Source: Aurantiacibacter spongiae
Lineage (GTDB): Bacteria > Pseudomonadota > Alphaproteobacteria > Sphingomonadales > Sphingomonadaceae
DNA: 64,000 bases
Direction of reading: 5' to 3'
NCBI RefSeq assembly: GCF_003815535.1
Contig: NZ_RPFZ01000001.1
Coordinates: 310,001 to 374,000, forward strand
Shown here: positions 52,595 through 59,762 of the stretch, piece by piece
How the letters are laid out: each line of letters begins with the position of its first letter
Numbering within the stretch: the stretch's first letter is position 1
Notes under the pieces: generated by a model
What the model saw: only the letters and a program-made list of their open reading frames with translations
Databases searched by the model: none
What the model was told of the DNA's origin: nothing
Position numbers and translations under genes: made by a program

Positions 52595-53106
52595 AGCGCA
52601 CCTCCGGAACCCGCCGTCGATACCGGGGAGGTTGTCGTTCCTCGATACGAACTACCACCGGTCGAGCCGAAATCTGCTGCGGGAGACTCCGTCTGATCCT
52701 TATGCTCCACGCCCGCCCGCAAAATGCGCGCCAGTGCGAACCCGGCGGCGGCCGAACCGGCAAGGAACGTCCCCGGGTTCTCGCGCGCGAAGCGATTGGT
52801 TTGCTGCGTTATGTCGCCGACGCTCTTTCCCTGAAGAGTGCCGGCCATGTCAGCGAGCTTGTCGGCCGCTTGCCGGAATCCGGAAGAGAGCCAGGTCGGG
52901 GCTTGCTCGTCGTTCTCCAACTCCTGCGCCGCGGACCGCAACGCCGAGGAGGTCGACTTAGCGACGCTGCTCGCCTCCTCTTTGCGAGATTGCGCTTCGC
53001 GCTTAGCGCGGCCTTTGGCGGTCTCAGCCAAATCGTTTGCATCGCCCTTCAGCTCGCTCCGAACATCGCCAGAGCCGCTCGGGGCGGATGATGAATTTTC
53101 CGTCAT
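52591..53106 (-). CDS. Coiled-coil envelope protein (ElaB/YqjD-like role)
   Basis: The 171-residue protein has long charged helical parts (KGDANDLAETAKGRAKREAQ, SSALRSAAQELEND) and a C-terminal Gly/Ala segment FLAGSAAAGFALARIL. It heads the three-gene operon with the holin-like and DUF3618 proteins, as ElaB-like proteins do. GGAG precedes the ATG, and a candidate EcfG promoter lies upstream. Confidence 0.7.
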   Translation of the reverse strand: MTENSSSAPSGSGDVRSELKGDANDLAETAKGRAKREAQSRKEEASSVAKSTSSALRSAAQELENDEQAPTWLSSGFRQAADKLADMAGTLQGKSVGDITQQTNRFARENPGTFLAGSAAAGFALARILRAGVEHKDQTESPAADFGSTGGSSYRGTTTSPVSTAGSGGAL

Positions 53107-53143
53107 TCGATATCTCCTGTCCCAATACTGTTTCGTTAAGGCG

Positions 53144-53169
53144 AACCACTTTCAACGCTAAACTGTTCC
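53144..53169 (-). promoter_or_regulatory. Candidate EcfG stress promoter, leftward
   Basis: On the minus strand GGAAC (53169-53165) is followed after 17 bases by GGTT (53147-53144). The alphaproteobacterial EcfG consensus is GGAAC-N17-CGTT, so the -10 differs at one of four positions. It would drive the DUF3618 operon. Confidence 0.5.
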
Positions 53170-53223
53170 AACTTAACACACATCAAGTAACAGCGCGTCT
53201 TTTACGCGCTTCGCTCGACATGA

Positions 53224-53251
53224 GGAACCTGCAGTCCCGGACTTGCGTAAA
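53224..53251 (+). promoter_or_regulatory. Candidate EcfG stress promoter, rightward
   Basis: GGAAC (53224-53228) is followed after 17 bases by CGTA (53246-53249), one mismatch from the EcfG -10. It is 8 bases before the BrkB ATG, so the transcript would be nearly leaderless. Two divergent EcfG-like promoters suggest that both operons belong to the general stress response. Confidence 0.5.
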
Positions 53252-53258
53252 CGTCGGT

Positions 53259-54224
53259 ATGTCAGATCAGAAACATTCAAATCAAAGAGGCCGTTCGGCG
53301 ACCCGTCCTGCCCACATCCCTTTGTCGGGATGGAAGGACATCCTGTTGCGGACCAAGGACGAACTGAGCGACGATCATGTGTCCGTGGTGTCCGCCGGCG
53401 TTGCCTTCTTCGGCCTGTTGGCGGCCTTTCCAGCGATCGCGGCGACGATCTCGATAGCCGGCCTTATCGTCGATCCCGCGGTGATCGAGACGCAGATCGA
53501 AGCTTGGACGGGTGCACTGCCCGCCGATGCAGCGCGCATTCTGCAGGCCCAAGCTCGAAAGGTGGCGACGGGGGCCGACACGTCGCTGGGTTGGGCGGCG
53601 CTGCTCAGCACCCTGTTGGCGATCTATGGCGCGTCGAAAGGCATGAAGACGTTGATGGAAGGTATGAACGTCGCCTACGACGAGGACGAGGATCGCGGGT
53701 TCGTCCGGCTCAATCTCGTGGCGCTTAGCCTGACCGTATTGCTGATCATCGCGCTTCTCGTCGCGATCGGTTTCATGCTCGGAGTCCCAATCCTGCTCGA
53801 TGCGATCGGCATCTCCGCGAACTGGGAAGCGGTGCTGACATACGCGCGTTGGCTCGTGCTGGCAATCATCGCGGTGGGCGGCCTATCCGTGTTGTATCGC
53901 TATGGTCCCTCGCGCGACGATCCAAAGTGGCGCTGGATCACGCCGGGCTCGTCGTTGGCTATCCTCATCTGGATCGCAGGCTCGATAGGCTTCTCGTTCT
54001 ATGTCCGCAATTTCGGCAGCTATAACGAGACCTACGGCACATTGGGTGGTGTCATCGTCCTACTGACCTGGTTGTGGCTGTCGGCCTACATCGTGCTTCT
54101 GGGCGCGGAACTGGATTCCGAGATCGAGCACCAGACTCGCAAGGATACGACCACGGGAGCTCCCGAGGCGATGGGTGAGCGTGGCGCGGTCGTGGCGGAC
54201 ACCGTCGGCGAGACCAAGGAGTAG
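53259..54224 (+). CDS. YihY/BrkB-family membrane protein
   Basis: The 321-residue protein has an N-terminal soluble head (IPLSGWKDILLRTKDELSDD), then VSAGVAFFGLLAAFPAIAAT and four more hydrophobic segments, with SSLAILIWIAGSIGFSFYV and a Trp-rich TWLWLSAYIVLLGAELDSE end. YihY proteins are inner-membrane proteins once called RNase BN; the true role is unclear. ATG 53259 gives the normal N-terminus. Confidence 0.88.
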   Translation: MSDQKHSNQRGRSATRPAHIPLSGWKDILLRTKDELSDDHVSVVSAGVAFFGLLAAFPAIAATISIAGLIVDPAVIETQIEAWTGALPADAARILQAQARKVATGADTSLGWAALLSTLLAIYGASKGMKTLMEGMNVAYDEDEDRGFVRLNLVALSLTVLLIIALLVAIGFMLGVPILLDAIGISANWEAVLTYARWLVLAIIAVGGLSVLYRYGPSRDDPKWRWITPGSSLAILIWIAGSIGFSFYVRNFGSYNETYGTLGGVIVLLTWLWLSAYIVLLGAELDSEIEHQTRKDTTTGAPEAMGERGAVVADTVGETKE

Positions 54225-54295
54225 GCACCGATCATAGGCCGGCAGAAAACATTTTTAAAGCTCGGCTTAGCCGAAGGATGTGGCAAGGTATCATC

Positions 54296-54841
54296 ATGAA
54301 CGAATCCATCGACACCTGGTTCAATGGCCTCGATCGCCTCGAAAGCGTGGCGATCAGCGCAGTCGTGTTCTACTTTCTTATCATCCTGATGACCCGCCTT
54401 GCGGGCAAACGAACCACCGGGCAGATGAACAATTTTGACTGGATCGTTACGGTAGCGGTAGGTAGTCTTGCTGCCTCGGGCATATTGCTTAAGGACGTGA
54501 GCATCGCTGATGCCGCGCTTTCAATCGTCATCCTGTTTGCTTTGCAATGGCTGGTAACATGGTTCGTCCTGCGCAGCGATATCGTGTGCAGACTGATCAA
54601 GGCCCGCCCCCGCCTGTTGCTCGACAATGGACGGATAAAACAGGAGGCAATGCGGCAGGAACGGATCTCGCAGGCTGAGATCTACGCGGTGTTACGCGAG
54701 CAAGGCTTCGCTCGGCTCACGGATGCGAACTGGGTCATCCTCGAGAACGATGGCAAGATGACCGTCATTCCGCATAGCGACACTCCCCTTGAAGACGCGG
54801 AATTGATGAGTGATGTTGCCCGGGACTCGGAAGCCAAATAA
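54296..54841 (+). CDS. YetF/DUF421 membrane protein
   Basis: The 181-residue protein has three membrane helices, the RLAGKRTTGQMNNFDWIVTVAV stretch diagnostic of DUF421 and a soluble domain with RPRLLLDNGRIKQEAM. It is the second YetF in this island (the first is at 46797). ATG 54296 is used, since the earlier ATG adds residues that do not fit. Confidence 0.85.
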   Translation: MNESIDTWFNGLDRLESVAISAVVFYFLIILMTRLAGKRTTGQMNNFDWIVTVAVGSLAASGILLKDVSIADAALSIVILFALQWLVTWFVLRSDIVCRLIKARPRLLLDNGRIKQEAMRQERISQAEIYAVLREQGFARLTDANWVILENDGKMTVIPHSDTPLEDAELMSDVARDSEAK

Positions 54842-55205
54842 TTCTCGCACGGTAGATCAATGCAAAACCCGACAGCGCGATCCATCAAATGCCTGGCAGT
54901 CGTTCGATTGGCTGTCGACAACTCAGTCAGTGCAGCAGACGCAGATTTTCTCAGACGAATTTCAAGTGGAGCCAAACGTTGTTTTCCTTCGTGCTGCTAG
55001 CTTACTAGCAAGAGGTGCGCAGTCGGGAAAGACCTCGCGTGCGGAAGTTTATGCGCAATCACCGCTTCGTCCGTTACGTTATCAAACCGATTTCTCTTGG
55101 ACGGATGGAAACAATCACGGACGGCGTTCGCGTTGGAAGGACCGATGATATGCCAAATCAAAAAAATGTATCTTTGTTAGAATGCGCGTTTTGGCGGCTC
55201 TACTA
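54842..55205. other. Intergenic stretch before the second IS
   Basis: About 360 bases of lower GC with no convincing gene. A frame at 54810-55148 overlaps the YetF end, lacks any recognised feature and is probably spurious. The region may be a scar of earlier insertions. Confidence 0.5.
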
Positions 55206-56054
55206 GGTCGTATTGACAAAAGGGATTCCCAAAGCCGTCTGGTTCTGATTCAAGACTGCTTTTTGGCGAGCAGTCATGGGTCGCGGGGATTTGTCGGATG
55301 CAGAATGGGAGTTGATCGGGCCGCTGCTGCCGGCTGAGCGTGGTCGCTGGGCGCGACCGGCGGGCGATAACCGGCGCTTTCTCAACGGCATGCTCCACGT
55401 CTTGCGGGTCGGGTGTCCCTGGCGCGACATGCACGAGCGATACGGCAAGTGGAACTCGGTCTATGTCCGGTTCCGGCGCTGGGCCGAACAGGGCGTGTGG
55501 GATGCCCTGCTGCAAACGCTGGTTGATCTGGGCCTCACCGATGACTCGCAACGCATGATCGACAGCACTTCCGTTCGCGGCCACGTCCCGGCAGCGGGCG
55601 GAAAAGGGGGGCGCTTACGAACGCTCTTGGTCGATCACGCGGTGGCTTTACGAGCAAAATCCATGCCCGCTGCGACAATCAGGGACTGCCTGTCGGCTTC
55701 ATCCTGACCGGTGGGGAGGCATCCAACTACACTGCCGCTGAGCCATTGATGCAAATTCCCGTCGCTACGCCCAAGGCGCTGTTGGCAGACAAAGGCTATG
55801 ACGGGGATCGCCTCCGCGAAAGCCTGCTGATCCGGGGTATCCTGCCGATCATCCCACCCCGCTCAAACCGCAAGGTGCCAGAGCATCCCGATTATCGCCG
55901 ATACCGGGATCGCAACCGCGTCGAGCGCATGTTCGGCAAGCTCAAACAGCAATGGCGTATCGCCACCCGATATGACAAGACTGTCCTCTCCTTTGAGAGC
56001 TTCCTCAACCTCGCCGCCGCCAGACTATGGCTCAGGGCTTTTGTCAACACGGCC
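55206..56054 (+). mobile_element. IS5-family element, probably intact
   Basis: Left end GGTCGTATTGACAAAAG and right end (reversed) GGCCGTGTTGACAAAAG are inverted repeats with two mismatches, flanked by TA on both sides. The body is about 849 bases and encodes one DDE transposase in two overlapping frames. It belongs to a different IS5 subgroup from the element at 49.5 kb. Confidence 0.85.
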
Positions 56055-56057
56055 TAA
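55276..56057 (+). CDS. IS5-family DDE transposase made by -1 frameshifting
   Basis: The first frame reads MGRGDLSDAEWELIGPLLP, RVGCPWRDMHERYG and RMIDSTSVRGHVPAAGGKGG. At AAAAGGGGGG (about 55601-55610) a -1 shift gives ALTNALGRSRGGFTSKIHA, then VGFILTGGEASNYTAAEPL, LLADKGYDGDRLRE and RNRVERMFGKLKQQWRIATR. Asp in IDST, Asp in ADKGYD and Glu in VERMFG supply the DDE triad. A slippery A/G run at the join points to programmed shifting, so the element could be active. Confidence 0.8.
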
Positions 56058-56261
56058 ACTGCGGGCCTCGAAGCTAGGCGCATTTGATTTTTCGATGGCG
56101 CTCCAATCAGTTCGACGTCCCTGGGGTGGCTTTCTCGGGACTCGAAACTGAGTTTCTCCTCTTGAAAATTGGGCGAGATCAAAGTCGGCTTTGCGCCCCC
56201 TTTTCGGTCATTCGAATAGCGACAGCTAGGTCCCAAAAGCAGTCGTCTACTTTTTCAAAAC

Positions 56262-56690
56262 CTATCGTCCAAAAAGCCAATCAAGCAGCCTCTTCGCTAG
56301 CCCTCGCTTCTTTGAACTTATAGCCACGCGTCCACCTCTGATTTCACGGTCGTATCGGCGCTCCTTGTTGGTGTGATCATTCGCTCGACCCGCCGCTATC
56401 TCTTCGTCCGTCCAATCGCCTGCCCACTGAACCTCGCCGCGCCTAATCCAATAGTGAGAGCGGCATTGAAAGCTCCAGTTCCCTATCGATGGCGACAGCG
56501 AAACGGTTTCGCCGTCGAATATCAACTTCCAATCTGTTGGAGTGAGCGGGGTCACAACCTCCATCCCGCAGCCGCACGCACAGCTATGCACGACAGTTGC
56601 AAACTCGGTCGAGACGTAGAGCTTGCCGGGTTGGACCTTTTCCGGGATCGCATCGACAAATTCATGGGTAAGGCACACAATTTTACTCAT
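56262..56690 (-). CDS. DUF6527 family protein
   Basis: From ATG 56690 the 142-residue protein starts MSKIVCLTHEFVDAIPEKVQ. It has LYVSTEFATVVHSCACGCG, the paired CxCGCG knuckle, then VVTPLTPTDWKLIFDGETVS and WSFQCRSHYWI. DUF6527 proteins are usually encoded beside a ThiF/E1-like DUF6791 protein. Here a decayed partner ends at its start, with overlapping codons. This orphan may no longer act. Confidence 0.8.
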   Translation of the reverse strand: MSKIVCLTHEFVDAIPEKVQPGKLYVSTEFATVVHSCACGCGMEVVTPLTPTDWKLIFDGETVSLSPSIGNWSFQCRSHYWIRRGEVQWAGDWTDEEIAAGRANDHTNKERRYDREIRGGRVAISSKKRGLAKRLLDWLFGR

Positions 56691-56988
56691 TGGACATGTG
56701 GTTCCCATCAATCGTGTAATTCGAATTCATCTCGCCTTCTAAGTCGAGGTAAATGCCGTTGATCTTCTCTTACTTCATCACGGCGTGGCAGGCGTTGAGC
56801 GCGTTGAGTTCCGCGATCTGCACATTCTTCGTGTAGGCCGCGTCGGGATCGCCGTCGCCGAAGCGAACATGCTTCTGGAATGTTCCCCGATCTTCAGGCG
56901 TACTGGCGCTGGTGCGTACGACTCCAAGAAGCTTTCCCTCGGCAACGACGATGCTCATGCCAACGTCGACAAAGAATGCGCCATCAGA
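56683..56988 (-). pseudogene. C-terminal remnant of a DUF6791/ThiF-like protein
   Basis: The frame reads DGAFFVDVGMSIVVAEGKLL, TSASTPEDRG, then NVQIAELNALNACHAVMK and TAA at 56770-56772. It continues in the same frame as EKINGIYLDLEGEM, SNYTIDGNH to a stop overlapping the DUF6527 start. These are the final segments of DUF6791, an E1-like protein. The adenylation domain is missing upstream, where a TAA at 56989-56991 precedes it. An internal stop plus truncation show decay. Confidence 0.65.
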
Positions 56989-57115
56989 TTACATGCATAT
57001 TGCGAAGGGTATATCACTTGCGAGTATCACGGAATGTTCTGTCCTCAAATCGCTCTCCGTCAAGCCAACTGATAGCGCCTCACAATCCGGAGCGCCGCGT
57101 AGCAGTTTGAGATGC

Positions 57116-59173
57116 CTATCGGAGATCGTCGAGAAACTCGCTGCCAGGCGCGATACCGGTTACAAGCAATTGGTCACGCGCACGCGTGCATGCCACGTAG
57201 AGCAAGTGTCGCTCCGTTTCGTACACGCTTTCCATCTCGGCGACATCGCCGATCGAGGCTAGCCGTTGTGGATCAGGGATTACGTCCTCGTCGCAAGCCA
57301 TCACCGCTACCGCTCGGAATTCCAGCCCCTTCGCATCATGCATAACAGTTACGATGGGTGCCTCGGCATCGGCGGATGCGGTGACAATGTTTTCGGCAGA
57401 CTTCCGGGCGCGATCAAGCTGATCGGAGCTACGAACCAGCAATGCAATTTGCTTCGCAGGGATGCCGGAGGTCATGCACCGCCGAAGCCAACTGCTCACG
57501 AAATCCGCTTCGGCTTCGGTATCGTCCAGCAATTTAACTTCCGGAACGGGACCATCGAAAATCGATACCGTGCCACGCCGCCCCTCTTCCACGCCATCCA
57601 GGTCAGTAATCGCAGGCGGAAGCAGGCGATCTGCCATTGCCCTGATCTGGTGCGACGTGCGGTAGTTCACCCGCAGCGAATGGCTCCGGCCCCTAATGTC
57701 GAGACCCAGCTTCGCCCAGCTGAAGGGCAGCCGGAATATGCGCTGCCCGATATCGCCTGCAAGAAAGAGGGCATCGTTTCGCCCCTTGCCCACCGCCGCG
57801 AGGAAGCGGACCTGTGCGACTGTGAGGTCTTGCGCTTCGTCGACGACGACATGTTCGAAGGGAATTGCGCCGCCGTCCTGAAGCCACCCCGTCAAGCGGT
57901 CATAAATCATAGCGCAGGTTACCAAGCCACGCTCGGCCATCCGGGTTCGAATGTGGTCGAATACGGCCCACGCGGCCTCCCGCTGCTTCGGACCCAATCG
58001 GGTTCGTCGACCTATACGAGGAAGTGTGGCGTAGCTCTCCGGGTCGGTTACGCCCCAGGCATCGACCAACTCCTGCCATTCTTCCAGCAGGAATTGCCGT
58101 GTAAGGTCGCCACCGAGGCCTTCCGATAGGGCTTTCTCAATCAGCTCCCGTATATGGCTATGGTTGACAATATCTAGCTCGCCGAACTGCTGGCAATACA
58201 ACTCCAACGCTGCTTCATCGAGCGGCCGGACCGCAATGCGCTCACGCAACTCGGGAACAGCCTGCGTCTGGATTTCGAGCTTTGCGGACAATGATCGCGC
58301 AAGTTCTGGTGAGAAGGTGGTCAGGAGGACGCGTGTGGTTTCGCTCTGCTCTGCAAAATACACGGCGCGATGGAGTGCCACGATGGTCTTACCCGTTCCG
58401 GCTGATCCGGTAACGCGGGTCGGGCCGGTCACCTTCCGGCGCACGAGTTCACGCTGCGCCGGGTGCAGGAAGACTGCCCATTTCTCGAAAGGAGCATCGA
58501 GCGCCGCGGTCAGTTCGTCGACATTGTCGAATACGCGGAAGCGCCGCTGTGCGTCGGGATGGGCGTAGGGATCGGCGCCCGGTTCGGCTGGGGTGACAAT
58601 ATGATCCTCAAGTTTCCCGCCCGTCGCAAAATCATAGAGGGCTTCCGCAGCCTCCGCCGGAAGTCGGTCGAACAGGGTGTCGATCTCATCCTCCGGCATC
58701 ACCTGCACATGCTTCAGCCATTCGCGTGGTACGCCGACATCGAGGAGCTGGTCGTCCGTCAACGACCAGAAGGGCTGGACCACTTCTCCAGCAGTTTCCA
58801 TCGCGCTGGAATGGTCACCGTATTCAGGCTCGGCTTTCTCTTGGCCTTCGATCACCTCCACGATCTGCATGGCGCCGGACCGCTCGTGGGGAATGAACTT
58901 GCGCCGCTCCGCCCAGCGGTAGGCATCGTTGTGGTGGCCGACATATGCGAGCAGGTTGTCTTCGCCGTCACGCCGCAGGATGATACGCAGGTCCCGCGAT
59001 ACGCGCGCCGACCAGACCTTGTCGTCCCCTGCCCTCGTCAGCCGTTCAAGACTGAGACCAGTGCCCTTCGGGTCCATCATCAGGTCGACGGTCGTGATCT
59101 TGACCTGCTTCTGCTCCTGATGGGTAAGCTTGGCGAGCGCATCGGCGAAGGTCGAGGCGTAGAGAAGGGTCAT
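57116..59173 (-). CDS. UvrD-like helicase with N-terminal ParE/RelE-like domain
   Basis: Residues 1-90 (FADALAKLTHQEQKQV, RLTRAGDDKVWSARVSRDLR, AYVGHHNDAYRWAERR) resemble a ParE/RelE toxin fold. Later come Walker A VTGSAGTGKTIVALHRA, Walker B VVDEAQDLTVAQV, LRVNYRTSHQIRAM, VTVMHDAKGLEFRAVAVMA and YVACTRARDQLLV, the SF1 helicase motifs. The 685-residue protein probably unwinds DNA. It ends a five-gene overlapping operon with a type III restriction set. Confidence 0.85.
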   Translation of the reverse strand: MTLLYASTFADALAKLTHQEQKQVKITTVDLMMDPKGTGLSLERLTRAGDDKVWSARVSRDLRIILRRDGEDNLLAYVGHHNDAYRWAERRKFIPHERSGAMQIVEVIEGQEKAEPEYGDHSSAMETAGEVVQPFWSLTDDQLLDVGVPREWLKHVQVMPEDEIDTLFDRLPAEAAEALYDFATGGKLEDHIVTPAEPGADPYAHPDAQRRFRVFDNVDELTAALDAPFEKWAVFLHPAQRELVRRKVTGPTRVTGSAGTGKTIVALHRAVYFAEQSETTRVLLTTFSPELARSLSAKLEIQTQAVPELRERIAVRPLDEAALELYCQQFGELDIVNHSHIRELIEKALSEGLGGDLTRQFLLEEWQELVDAWGVTDPESYATLPRIGRRTRLGPKQREAAWAVFDHIRTRMAERGLVTCAMIYDRLTGWLQDGGAIPFEHVVVDEAQDLTVAQVRFLAAVGKGRNDALFLAGDIGQRIFRLPFSWAKLGLDIRGRSHSLRVNYRTSHQIRAMADRLLPPAITDLDGVEEGRRGTVSIFDGPVPEVKLLDDTEAEADFVSSWLRRCMTSGIPAKQIALLVRSSDQLDRARKSAENIVTASADAEAPIVTVMHDAKGLEFRAVAVMACDEDVIPDPQRLASIGDVAEMESVYETERHLLYVACTRARDQLLVTGIAPGSEFLDDLR

Positions 59174-59757
59174 CGGCTGGTGTTATTACAGCGCGGTATG
59201 ATGGCGGCCCACGGAAACACGATCCTCCGCGGCATCCTGCCGCTGAAGGTGAAGCCCTTGTTCTGTATGTCGAGGGCGCGTCCGCCGTTGGATCCTTGGC
59301 CGGGCACACACATGGTCTTCCGGTCGTTCCAGAGATCCTCATGAAGAACCCAAATCAGGATGTGCTCGATCTCCTCGCGGAAGAGCACTCGCGTCTCGCC
59401 GTTAGGCTTGCGGCCCGGCGTGGTAATCGTGCCAATGCTGATGCTCGTTTCGCCATACTGGCTGCGAATTTCATCCACCTTTGGATGGTTGCGAAATCGC
59501 TTTTTGAGGTCGTTGGTTATCCCGATGTAGACAATGCGATCCCGCGTTCTTTGGTTACCGTGATTGCGAACGATAGCGTAGAGATACCCATTACGATAAA
59601 CCTCACCCTCATCCTTGAAAGGTATAGTCCCGTCGCGTTCGATGCGGGACGGTCGCGACCAATCAATCTCAATCGGCTGATAGAGTGGTCTACCGTTCGA
59701 ATCCTCAAACAGGTCTTCATCTTCCCCGAAGTCCGCAATGCGCAGGTTTCTGTGCAT
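59170..59757 (-). CDS. GIY-YIG-like nuclease domain protein
   Basis: The 195-residue protein has YLYAIVRNHGNQ and RIVYIGITNDLKKRFRNHPK, the two beta strands of GIY-YIG with the catalytic Tyr and Arg, and a Glu in EEIEHILIWV as metal ligand candidate. It would cut DNA. It starts 5 bases after the Mod stop and overlaps the helicase start, so it belongs to the same operon. Confidence 0.72.
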   Translation of the reverse strand: MHRNLRIADFGEDEDLFEDSNGRPLYQPIEIDWSRPSRIERDGTIPFKDEGEVYRNGYLYAIVRNHGNQRTRDRIVYIGITNDLKKRFRNHPKVDEIRSQYGETSISIGTITTPGRKPNGETRVLFREEIEHILIWVLHEDLWNDRKTMCVPGQGSNGGRALDIQNKGFTFSGRMPRRIVFPWAAIIPRCNNTSR

Positions 59758-59762
59758 CCCGC

